Assembly (NCBI GenBank): GCA_034432445.1
Contig: DAOUBX010000269.1
Coordinates: forward strand, 1 to 5,654
Length of the DNA: 5,654 bases
Direction: 5' to 3'
Origin: JANWYQ01 sp034432445
Lineage (GTDB): Bacteria > Chloroflexota > Anaerolineae > JAAEKA01
Of the stretch, positions 1 through 5,654 are shown one piece after another. Under the pieces are notes generated by a model. It saw only the letters and a program-made list of their open reading frames with translations, was not told the DNA's origin and did no database searches. Position 1 is the first letter of the stretch. The number at the start of each line of letters is the position of its first letter. A program made the position numbers and the translations under genes.

Positions 1-46
1 TGAAAGCGCGGCGGGCACGGTCGGAGACCGGCCCGAGCGATTTTCA
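1..46. terminator. Terminator-like hairpin at the left window edge
   Basis: CGGGC (12-16) and CGGTC (18-22) pair with GACCG (26-30) and GCCCG (31-35) around a GGA loop, with A17 bulged. TGAAA at 1-5 and TTTCA at 42-46 could extend the stem after internal mismatches. On the plus strand the hairpin is followed 5 nt later by TTTT. On the minus strand the T-run is poor. It could end a plus-strand gene lying left of the window, or act as a distal, weak terminator for the minus-strand GH13 genes. Confidence 0.35.
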
Positions 47-199
47 GGTTAGAATCCAAATGTCCGGCACCTATGGCTGAGTAGTTACTCCTTCTAATCC
101 TTTTCCGATGCGTGGAACGCACGATCCCCGGCGACGCCTTGCGGGCCTTGCCTCCCCTTTCCGCCTGCGACGCAGACGTCCAGCAGCCGATAGCCGCCG
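47..199. other. Non-coding 3' flank of the compact GH13 gene
   Basis: No believable reading frame is seen. The stretch contains a 5-bp hairpin TGCGT-GGA-ACGCA at 109-121 and a near-palindrome GAGTAGTTACTC at 79-90. Neither is followed by a T-tract on the minus strand, so no convincing terminator lies directly after the compact GH13 gene. Confidence 0.45.
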
Positions 200-1510
200 T
201 TACTGCACAAACACCCGATAGCTCCAAGGGGACATCTCTAACAACGTCGCCGCGTCCAGCGTCACCATGTCCTGGCTGAAATAGTCCCGATAGGCCCCGT
301 GATGCAGGCTCTGCTCGAAGCTGACCGTGGCTGGCTGCGGGGAAAAGTTGAACACCGCAAAGACCTTGTCCTGCTCGTTCTGACGCACAAAGCTGAAAAC
401 CTGCTTGGCCGCGCTGTTGGGCACATGGATCATGCGCGCGCCCCAGTGAGCGTTCCACAGCGCCGTGTTGGCGTGTTTGAGCGCAAAGAGCCGGCGGTAA
501 AGTTCGCCCTGCGGATGCTCGCGCCACTCGATGGGGTCTTTCTCAAAGAAGGCCAGTCGGCGGTCGTTGCCGGCCTCCTGGCCATTGTAAACCAGCGGCA
601 TACCCTCGCTGATTACCGACAGCACGATGGTCGCCTCCAGCGCGTCGCCGAACCTCTCGAACTCGGTGCCTTCCCAAGCGTTGTGGTCGTGGTTGGTGAC
701 GAACAACATGCGCATGATGTCGCGCGGATAGGCCTTCTCGTTCCAGGAGTAGTAGACGTGCAGCGCAAAGACGTCAGCGTGGCCGGAGGCGATGCGGTGC
801 ATGGCTTCGTTCCAGCTCCAGCCGTAGGTCATGTCGAAGGCCTCGGCGTGCAGGTCCCTGCTCTCCCACTCGGCCAGCATGAAGACCGGCTTGATGGCGT
901 CCAGCGCCTTGCGCGCCGTGTTCCAGAAGTCGGTGGGCACGAAGCCGGCCACGTCGCAGCGGAAGCCATCCACGTCCACCTCGCGCACCCAGTAACACAG
1001 CGCTTCCGTCATGTACCGGCGCACTTCGGGCAGGCTGTAGTCCAGGTCGATGATGTCCGGCCAGTCCCACCACGGCGTCGGCCGGAAGTCGCCCTTCCAG
1101 TCGCGCGCGTACCACTCGGGATGCTCCTGGACCAGGACGTTGTCCCAGGCCGTGTGGTTGGCCACCCAGTCCAGGATGACGTGCAGGCCTAGGCCGTGCG
1201 CTGCCTGCACGAAGTGCTTCAGGTCGTCGAGCGTGCCGAACTCTGGGTTGACGCCGTAGTAATCCTTGACCGCGTAGGGGCTGCCTAGGCTGCCCTTGCG
1301 GTTTGCCTCGCCGATGGGATGGATCGGCATCAGCCAGAGGATGTTCGCGCCCAAGTCTTTCAGCCGTGGCAGGTGCGCCTCGGCCGCCCGGAACGTGCCC
1401 TCCGGCGTGAACTGGCGCGTGTTGATCTGGTAGATGGTGGCGTTCTTGCTCCACTCGGGGTGCCGGATGCGAACCTCAGAGATGGGCCGATAGTGATCGA
1501 GATCAGTCAC
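200..1510 (-). CDS. Compact cytoplasmic GH13 alpha-amylase-family glycoside hydrolase (436 aa)
   Basis: Predicted retaining enzyme acting on alpha-glucosidic bonds of maltodextrin or glycogen-like substrates. All GH13 signatures are visible: region I DWVANH at residues 114-119, region V-like DIIDLDY at 152-158, region II GFRCDVA at 182-188 with nucleophile D186, region III LAEWE at 212-216 with acid/base E214, and region IV FVTNHD at 270-275 with transition-state stabiliser D275. The (beta/alpha)8 barrel spans about 25-345. Domain B is very short, about 35 residues between 120 and 155, and rich in Trp. A small beta-sandwich domain C fills about 365-436 and ends in a PWSYRV motif. No signal peptide or membrane segment is seen, so the enzyme is probably cytoplasmic. 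The start is GTG at 1510, chosen because AGGAG lies 7 nt upstream. Family membership is certain. Subfamily is not: cyclomaltodextrinase, alpha-glucosidase or alpha-amylase activity are all possible. It lies downstream of, and is dissimilar to, the larger GH13 gene. Confidence 0.93.
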   Translation of the reverse strand: MTDLDHYRPISEVRIRHPEWSKNATIYQINTRQFTPEGTFRAAEAHLPRLKDLGANILWLMPIHPIGEANRKGSLGSPYAVKDYYGVNPEFGTLDDLKHFVQAAHGLGLHVILDWVANHTAWDNVLVQEHPEWYARDWKGDFRPTPWWDWPDIIDLDYSLPEVRRYMTEALCYWVREVDVDGFRCDVAGFVPTDFWNTARKALDAIKPVFMLAEWESRDLHAEAFDMTYGWSWNEAMHRIASGHADVFALHVYYSWNEKAYPRDIMRMLFVTNHDHNAWEGTEFERFGDALEATIVLSVISEGMPLVYNGQEAGNDRRLAFFEKDPIEWREHPQGELYRRLFALKHANTALWNAHWGARMIHVPNSAAKQVFSFVRQNEQDKVFAVFNFSPQPATVSFEQSLHHGAYRDYFSQDMVTLDAATLLEMSPWSYRVFVQ

Positions 1511-1517
1511 GTGCTGT

Positions 1518-1522
1518 CTCCT
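1518..1522 (-). promoter_or_regulatory. Ribosome binding site supporting the GTG start of the compact GH13 gene
   Basis: AGGAG on the minus strand ends 7 nt before the GTG at 1510-1508. This is near-ideal Shine-Dalgarno sequence and spacing, and it fixes GTG as the likely start. I see no convincing -35/-10 pair close upstream. Confidence 0.7.
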
Positions 1523-1649
1523 GGTCGTTGGTCATACAGATGCAGCTACCGGCGCCGCGCGTCGGGATGCGCCGGCAAGCGTGTGTGCACAGCCGAATGC
1601 GCTGCAGCTCGGCCACTTGCGGCCGGCCCTGCGGCTGCCAATATGGCCA
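1523..1649. other. Non-coding leader region between hairpin and downstream GH13 gene
   Basis: This GC-rich stretch lacks a believable reading frame. It is dense in small palindromes such as GGCCGGCC at 1621-1628 and an imperfect dyad around GCCA-ATA-TGGC at 1637-1647. No clear sigma-70-type promoter could be placed, so I cannot tell whether the downstream gene has its own promoter or depends on readthrough from the upstream gene. Confidence 0.4.
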
Positions 1650-1695
1650 GCAGGCCCTTCGGGCGCGTCCTCTGCGGACGTCCCAAAGGGCCTGC
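1650..1695. terminator. Long imperfect stem-loop downstream of the large GH13 gene (terminator-like, no U-tract)
   Basis: GCAGGCCCTT at 1650-1659 pairs perfectly with AAGGGCCTGC at 1686-1695. The stem continues through GGG (1661-1663) with CCC (1682-1684), then CGTCC (1666-1670) with GGACG (1676-1680), around a 5-nt loop. It has one mismatch and one bulged C, plus a 1665/1681 position that is a G-U wobble only in plus-strand RNA. It lies about 105-150 nt past the stop codon of the large gene. No run of T follows on either strand, so it is not a classical intrinsic terminator. It could stabilise an mRNA 3' end, attenuate readthrough into the second GH13 gene, or be part of a dispersed repeat. 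Confidence 0.5.
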
Positions 1696-1708
1696 CACGG
1701 CCATCTAC

Positions 1709-1799
1709 CACCGATTACCGTTCACCATTCACCGATTACTGTTCACCGTTCACCGATTACTGTTCACCGGTCACCGATTACCGCTCACCGATCACCGTT
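1709..1799. repeat. Heptamer minisatellite: 13 tandem 7-bp units with a 21-bp higher-order period
   Basis: On the plus strand the unit is CACCGAT, alternating with TACYGTT and CACCRTT variants. From 1709 to 1792 the heptamers group into four 21-bp blocks, each starting CACCGAT then TACYG(T/C)T then a CACC variant. One further CACCGTT ends at 1799. The last unit overlaps the stop codon of the large GH13 gene, which occupies 1799-1801 on the minus strand. Such arrays can change length by slippage. No hairpin or coding role is evident. A plus-strand frame reading through the array gives a 7-residue periodic peptide, but this follows from 21 nt being seven codons. Confidence 0.9.
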
Positions 1800-4700
1800 C
1801 ACTCCACCGCGGCCAGCAGCTTGTCCACGCGATAGCCAGAGGCCCGCTCGGCCCGCAGCAAGCCCTGGATCACCGGGAAGTGGCCCACGATCTGCTGCGC
1901 CGCCTCTTCCTCGGCCAAGGCGACCAGACTGTGCAGGGTGGAAAGCATCAGCAGCCAGCCGGCCAGCTCCTCGAAGCTTTCCTTGTTGAACCACAGGACG
2001 CCCTGATAGCGGTTCACCTGGATAAACCGCTGCACCTCGTTGTCTTGCAGCAGGGTTTGCATGATGGTGTAGAGAGGCGTGCGCGCGGGCGCTGCCACGT
2101 CGAACCAGCGCTGGTGGTTGACCAGAACCTTGACCGTGCCCACGCAGCGCGCGGCCGTGGCCTCATCCAGGCCCAGCCGCTGCAGCGCGCCGGCCAGGAT
2201 GCGGTTCAGCAACCATTCGTCGATCCAGGCGCGGCTGGTGGCGACGAAGTCCGCGCCGTCCACCACCTTACCCAAGGCATGGGTGAACAACCAGCCGAAG
2301 GCCACGCCCCAGGTCGCCGGTTCATCCTTGAGCACACCTTGCAGCATCTCAGCAACAGCGGCAAACTTGGGCTCACGCGCCAACGCAAAGCGCTCCTCCA
2401 TCACCGGCACCTGCCAGATGATCTCCAGCTCCCGGCGTATCTCCTGCGCCAGCGCAGCAGCCTGTTCGCCATCAGCTTGCTCTGTTCCGGTGTACTGTTG
2501 AATGGCCCGCACCAACGCGCCGTACTTCTGCTCGACCTCGTCCAACAGGGCTTCGTCAAGCTCGCCCTCTTCCTTGCGCACGGCCGCGTCGGCCAGGCGC
2601 TGCAGCATCTCGGCGCTGACCAGCTCCTTGAACGCCTCGTGGATCGGTTGCAGGAAGATCTCTTTGATGGCGTCTTCGATGCTGGGCACGCCGCGACCTT
2701 GCAGATAGTCCATCAGGTGGCCGTATTGGCGCCACTCGTTGTCCTGCACCACGCGGAAATCCAGGAAGACATGATACTTGAACGCGCCCAGTTCGATGTA
2801 CATGCCGTCGTTGTGCAACTGAGCGCAGCTGCGGATGTACTCTCGGTTGGATGCTACGTCGCGGAATATGACATAAGCGTTGGGATCGTTCGGCAGTCCC
2901 AGCCCTTCGGCCAGCGTGCACTGCTCCAGCCGTTTGCTGCCGTCCGGCTCCTTCACAGCGTAGGCCGCTGAGGTGCGGATCCAGCCGCGCGCGTCGGCCC
3001 ACTTGTTGTGGTACACCACGAGCGCTCGCTCATCACCGGAGCGGTTGGAGTAGGCGAAGACGTTTTCGTTCACCGAGCCGTCGGGGCTGAAGAAGTCGTA
3101 GAGGCGGAAGTTGGCCACCTCGGCGAAGAGGTAGCGCTTGTGCACGAGGGGGAAGATCTCGCGCTCGTGCCGGCGCACCAGCCACTCGTCCGGCTTCTCG
3201 TCGTAGTAGGCGCGGCGGTACTCCATGCCGTATTTCTCGGTGAAACCTTCTACCTGGCCGTGGCCGAACATGGGCAGGCCGGGCATAGTGGCCAACAAGG
3301 TGCACACGCCGAAGTACTTGTCGTCCTTACCGAACTGGGCGACAGCCGTGTCCTCGTCCGGGTTGTTCATAAAGTTGACGTAGCGCTTGAGGATCTCCGG
3401 ATCGAACTCGACGGTGTTCTTGATCACCGAGCGGTACTTGGCGTTCTCTTCCATCTTGAGCATGTTCATGAACGCGCTGTTGTACACGCGGTGCATGCCC
3501 AGGGTGCGCACGAAGTAGCCTTCCATCAGCCAAAAGGCCTCGGCCAGCAGCAGGGTATCCGGCACCTCGGCCTGCACACGGTCCACCACCTCGCGCCAGA
3601 ACTCGTTGGGCATGGCGGCGTCGAACTCAGCCTTGGTCATGCCGAATTCGGCGCGCGTGGGGATGTCGCCGCCGCTACCGGGCTCCGGGAACCACAGCCG
3701 CTGGTAGTGCCGCTTGGCCAGGGTCATGGCGGCGTCGAAGCGGATGATGGGGAACATGCGCGCCACGTGCAGAATGGTCTGGATCACAGCCTCGCGCACC
3801 TCAGGGTTGAGGTAGTTGAGCTGGGCGGTGTCGTTCCAGGGCATGCTGGTGCCGTCGTTGCCGTGGTAAATGAAGCGCACGTCGCCGGTCGCCTTATCGC
3901 GACGCATGAACACCACCGAGGCATCTGTGCGGTTGTAGTAGCGATCCTCGATCTTGATGCTGTAGCGGTCGTCCGAGGACAGCTCCGGCCCGTCGAACGT
4001 GTACCAAGGATAGGGGCTTTGGCGCAGGTAGATGAACCAGTCGGGGTGCTCGTAGACCCACTTACCGTCGATGCCGACATGGTTAGGCACCATGTCGCTG
4101 GCCAGCCGGATGCCGCGCTGCCAGGCCCGGTCGCGCAAGTTCTTGTAGGCGTCATAGCCGCCCAGGTCGGCGGCGATTTGATAGTCGTACAGCGAGTAGG
4201 CCGAGGCCACAGCGTCCGGGTTGCCCATGGTCTGTTTGATCAGCTTGGAGGCTTTGCTGCGCTCCCACAGGCCGATCAACCACAGGCCGGTGAAGCCCCA
4301 GCGCGCCAACTGATCCAACTCGGCGTCGGGAATCTGGTCCAGCCGATGCAGCTCCTGGCCGTATTTCTTGGAGAGCTGGTCCAGCCACACGTAGGCGTTC
4401 TTGGCCAGCATCACCACTTTGGGCATCCAGTCCAGATCAGGGCTGAAGCGCTCCGGTTCGGCCTCCAGGTGCGCAAATTCGGGCGTGAGCGTGGGCCCGG
4501 GGCCGAAGAAGACCGGCTTGGACTCCTCGGCGATGAAGTCGAGCCCGGCCAGCAAGCGGTAGAGGTGACGACCAAGCGCCACCGCCCAGTTGCGCCGGAT
4601 GTACTCCAGTTGGCCGGTAAGTGAGTAAGGCGAGGCCTTGATCGGCGCTTCGAGCATGTCAAACAGGCTCTGGCCGCCCGGCCCAAAGCTTGGCTCATCA

Positions 4701-5305
4701 GCCAGAAACTCCCGCAGCTCCTGGATGACCTGGCGGTAAGCGGTCTCCTTTTCGAGGCTGACGTCGTCGAACAGCTCCAGGTAGGGGGAGAAGGCCGGGT
4801 TGTTGTTGGCCAGCCACAGCAGCAGCGTCTCCTCCAGAACCACTTCGCGGTTGGTGTCGGTGCCGGTCGTGCCTTCCAAGTACTGCGCCGGCGTCTGCTG
4901 CCCACGGTAGACGGCGACCACTGGGAAGTCGTCGGCAAAGCGGCCCAACGTCCCCTGCACAGGCGGTTCGCTCAACTCAGCGCTGAGCTCGTCCAGAGCG
5001 GCCTGCCACAAGCGGGGGTTTGCCTGCTCACGATACGAGAGGATCATCAGGTGCATCAGTTCGTGGATCAAGGCCATGGCGTTGATCTCGCTGGCCTTGA
5101 CCGCCTGTTCGGGGAAGTGTACGAGGTCGCGCTTCTGGTTCATGCGCTGGGCGAAGAGCCGAGCCGCGCGAAAGTTGGGCAACAACACCGTGCCACGCAC
5201 CGAGAACAGGTTGTCATCGAACTGATAGCGGTCTCGCGCCGCGCGCGAGACGTGAAACTCGCGGTAGAACCCATCTTCGGATGGGCACAATTGCGGATTG
5301 TGCAT
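1799..5305 (-). CDS. Large multidomain GH13 alpha-amylase-family protein with N-terminal HExxH domain (1168 aa)
   Basis: Predicted cytoplasmic alpha-glucan-active enzyme; no signal peptide is seen. Residues 1-300 form an uncharacterised domain with HELMH at 81-85 and a conserved-looking LEETLLLW helix at 157-164. The GH13 barrel covers about 325-725: GFTGLWLIGLW at 337-347, region I SDMVPNHV at 403-410 (D404), region V-like QLNYLNPEV at 495-503, region II IIRFDAA at 520-526 (nucleophile D524, preceded by R522), region III LLLAEAFW at 585-592 (acid/base E589), and region IV NNPDED at 647-652 (D650), where the usual His of NHD is Pro. A motif LPMFGHGQ at 677-684 follows. Domain C spans about 725-850, with VFAYSNR at 749-755. 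Residues 855-1168 are helix-rich and unrecognised. ATG at 5305 is preferred over an upstream in-frame GTG at 5362 because it has a good Shine-Dalgarno. Subfamily and substrate are unknown. At 1168 residues it is more than twice a minimal GH13 enzyme. Confidence 0.92.
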   Translation of the reverse strand: MHNPQLCPSEDGFYREFHVSRAARDRYQFDDNLFSVRGTVLLPNFRAARLFAQRMNQKRDLVHFPEQAVKASEINAMALIHELMHLMILSYREQANPRLWQAALDELSAELSEPPVQGTLGRFADDFPVVAVYRGQQTPAQYLEGTTGTDTNREVVLEETLLLWLANNNPAFSPYLELFDDVSLEKETAYRQVIQELREFLADEPSFGPGGQSLFDMLEAPIKASPYSLTGQLEYIRRNWAVALGRHLYRLLAGLDFIAEESKPVFFGPGPTLTPEFAHLEAEPERFSPDLDWMPKVVMLAKNAYVWLDQLSKKYGQELHRLDQIPDAELDQLARWGFTGLWLIGLWERSKASKLIKQTMGNPDAVASAYSLYDYQIAADLGGYDAYKNLRDRAWQRGIRLASDMVPNHVGIDGKWVYEHPDWFIYLRQSPYPWYTFDGPELSSDDRYSIKIEDRYYNRTDASVVFMRRDKATGDVRFIYHGNDGTSMPWNDTAQLNYLNPEVREAVIQTILHVARMFPIIRFDAAMTLAKRHYQRLWFPEPGSGGDIPTRAEFGMTKAEFDAAMPNEFWREVVDRVQAEVPDTLLLAEAFWLMEGYFVRTLGMHRVYNSAFMNMLKMEENAKYRSVIKNTVEFDPEILKRYVNFMNNPDEDTAVAQFGKDDKYFGVCTLLATMPGLPMFGHGQVEGFTEKYGMEYRRAYYDEKPDEWLVRRHEREIFPLVHKRYLFAEVANFRLYDFFSPDGSVNENVFAYSNRSGDERALVVYHNKWADARGWIRTSAAYAVKEPDGSKRLEQCTLAEGLGLPNDPNAYVIFRDVASNREYIRSCAQLHNDGMYIELGAFKYHVFLDFRVVQDNEWRQYGHLMDYLQGRGVPSIEDAIKEIFLQPIHEAFKELVSAEMLQRLADAAVRKEEGELDEALLDEVEQKYGALVRAIQQYTGTEQADGEQAAALAQEIRRELEIIWQVPVMEERFALAREPKFAAVAEMLQGVLKDEPATWGVAFGWLFTHALGKVVDGADFVATSRAWIDEWLLNRILAGALQRLGLDEATAARCVGTVKVLVNHQRWFDVAAPARTPLYTIMQTLLQDNEVQRFIQVNRYQGVLWFNKESFEELAGWLLMLSTLHSLVALAEEEAAQQIVGHFPVIQGLLRAERASGYRVDKLLAAVE

Positions 5306-5311
5306 AGATGT

Positions 5312-5318
5312 CTTCCTT
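5312..5318 (-). promoter_or_regulatory. Ribosome binding site deciding the start of the large GH13 gene
   Basis: AAGGAAG on the minus strand lies just upstream of the ATG at 5305-5303, with 8 nt between AGGA and the ATG. The alternative in-frame GTG at 5362 has no comparable site, and the 19 residues it would add (rich in Gly, Arg and Ala) look like translated leader. Confidence 0.7.
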
Positions 5319-5495
5319 CTGGCTAAGTTTGCCAACCTGAAAATGCCGCCAGGGCCGGCCACCAGAAAGCCACCGAGGTCGCCGCTTCCATTGTTCGTTG
5401 TGCACGCGGCTTCTACATGGATGGCTTGCTACTAACACCGTGGGCTGTAGTTCGAGGACGGGAGACTGACTAGCGCAGGCCAATCGGTCTTGCGA

Positions 5496-5524
5496 AGCTT
5501 ACCACAAGTTGCAGCCTGCAACAA
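5496..5524 (-). promoter_or_regulatory. Candidate sigma-70-type promoter for the large GH13 gene
   Basis: On the minus strand, TTGTTG (5524-5519) is followed by a 17-nt spacer and TAAGCT (5501-5496). The -35 keeps TTG, and the -10 keeps the key T, A and final T. The inferred transcript would start near 5489 and carry a leader of about 180 nt. The match is weak and the assignment tentative. Confidence 0.3.
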
Positions 5525-5528
5525 GTTG
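5504..5528. promoter_or_regulatory. Operator-like inverted repeat flanked by direct repeats
   Basis: GTTGCA (5508-5513), 3-nt centre GCC, TGCAAC (5517-5522) form a perfect 6-bp dyad. An 8-bp direct repeat ACAAGTTG occurs at 5504-5511 and 5521-5528, overlapping both arms. The dyad sits in the spacer and -35 of the candidate promoter, the usual place for a repressor site. No regulator gene is in the window, so the partner is unknown. Confidence 0.35.
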
Positions 5529-5591
5529 GGGCGGAGCGCCGTCTGTAAGAGACTGTTTGAAAAGCCGGGATCAGAGGTTGAAACCATCTGG

Positions 5592-5654
5592 CTGAAAGTA
5601 CGAAGCGGCCTCAGCCGCTGGTTTCCAGGCCCTGAGGGGCCTTCGTGCTGTCAG
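5592..5654. repeat. 63-bp nested palindrome at the right window edge
   Basis: Two 30-bp arms (5592-5621 and 5625-5654) flank a TTT centre and match at 22 of 30 positions as an inverted repeat. The outer part, CTGAAAGTACGAAG against CTTCGTGCTGTCAG, pairs at 12 of 14 positions plus one G-T wobble. Inside it, each arm also folds on itself: AGCGGC-CTCA-GCCGCT at 5604-5619 and AGGCCC-TGAG-GGGCCT at 5627-5642. The two loops, CTCA and TGAG, are complementary. It could be a REP/BIME-like dispersed element, a MITE-like remnant, or the 3' end of a transcript from beyond the window. The edge may truncate it. Confidence 0.7.

Larger units (their letters stand above)
5306..5654. other. 349-bp non-coding upstream region of the large GH13 gene
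   Basis: No believable gene, tRNA or recognised riboswitch is seen. From left to right it holds a Shine-Dalgarno, a leader of roughly 180 nt, a weak promoter candidate with an embedded dyad around 5496-5524, a stretch at about 5549-5566 beginning GAGACTGTTTGAAAAG that could be a mobile-element end, and a nested palindrome at 5592-5654 cut by the window edge. Confidence 0.6.

Noticed and set aside
79..90. Near-palindrome GAGTAGTTACTC as a regulatory site
   Set aside because: It is short, imperfect at the centre, and lies downstream of the compact GH13 gene with no promoter nearby.
299..1192. A 297-residue plus-strand open frame opposite the compact GH13 gene
   Set aside because: It is a shadow of the opposite strand, with biased composition and no recognisable domain.
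1709..1799. CRISPR array interpretation of the tandem repeat
   Set aside because: The units are 7 bp and contiguous, with no unique spacers.
1319..2971. A 550-residue plus-strand open frame spanning both genes and the intergenic gap
   Set aside because: It runs antisense through parts of both GH13 genes. Its periodic peptide (RLLFTVH-like) is just the 21-bp repeat translated. No motif or ribosome binding site supports it.
3008..4624. A 538-residue open frame on the plus strand opposite the large GH13 gene
   Set aside because: It is antisense to the GH13 barrel, has a His/Val/Gly/Leu-heavy composition typical of shadow frames in GC-rich DNA, and shows no domain. The minus-strand frame has intact catalytic motifs.
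5334..5344. An 11-bp sequence AACCTGAAAAT repeated in inverted orientation at 40-50
   Set aside because: Several 11-mer matches are expected by chance when both strands of a 5.6-kb window are compared, and nothing around either copy supports a paired function.
5306..5362. N-terminal extension of the large GH13 protein to an upstream GTG
   Set aside because: The ATG at 5305 has a well-spaced AAGGAAG, the upstream GTG does not, and the extra 19 residues are unlike the rest of the domain.
5621..5645. A CRISPR-repeat-like sequence (GTTTCC followed by a GC-rich hairpin)
   Set aside because: There is only one copy in the window and no spacer periodicity. The hairpin is explained by the larger palindrome.

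Overview
The window carries two genes, both on the minus strand. Both encode GH13 (alpha-amylase superfamily) enzymes of different subtypes, and neither has a signal peptide. The base composition is GC-rich. My best guess is an environmental Chloroflexota-type bacterium (Anaerolineae-like), judged from the character of the long GH13 protein, the GC-rich coding and the heptamer-based minisatellite between the genes. That assignment is inference and I could not test it.

Layout, read in the direction of transcription (right to left). Positions 5654-5306 are non-coding. They hold a 63-bp nested palindrome at the right edge, a candidate promoter with an inverted repeat in its spacer, and a leader ending in a good Shine-Dalgarno. 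Positions 5305-1799 are a 1168-residue multidomain GH13 protein: an N-terminal domain of about 300 residues with an HExxH motif, a full GH13 barrel, a beta-sandwich domain C, and a helix-rich C-terminal extension of about 310 residues. Positions 1798-1511 are an intergenic gap. It starts with a 91-bp array of 13 heptamers that runs into the stop codon, followed by a long imperfect hairpin and then a leader. Positions 1510-200 are a compact 436-residue GH13 enzyme with a GTG start. Positions 199-1 are non-coding and end in a terminator-like hairpin at the left edge.

The two enzymes are probably cytoplasmic and act on alpha-glucans (glycogen, maltodextrin or related oligosaccharides). All three catalytic acids can be placed in each protein. 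Exact substrates, and hydrolysis versus transglycosylation, cannot be read from sequence. Same strand and order suggest a shared role, but the 288-bp gap with repeats and a hairpin leaves open whether they are co-transcribed. The features most worth a second look are the HExxH-bearing N-terminal domain and the His-to-Pro change in GH13 region IV of the large protein, the heptamer array at its stop codon, and the nested palindrome at the right edge.
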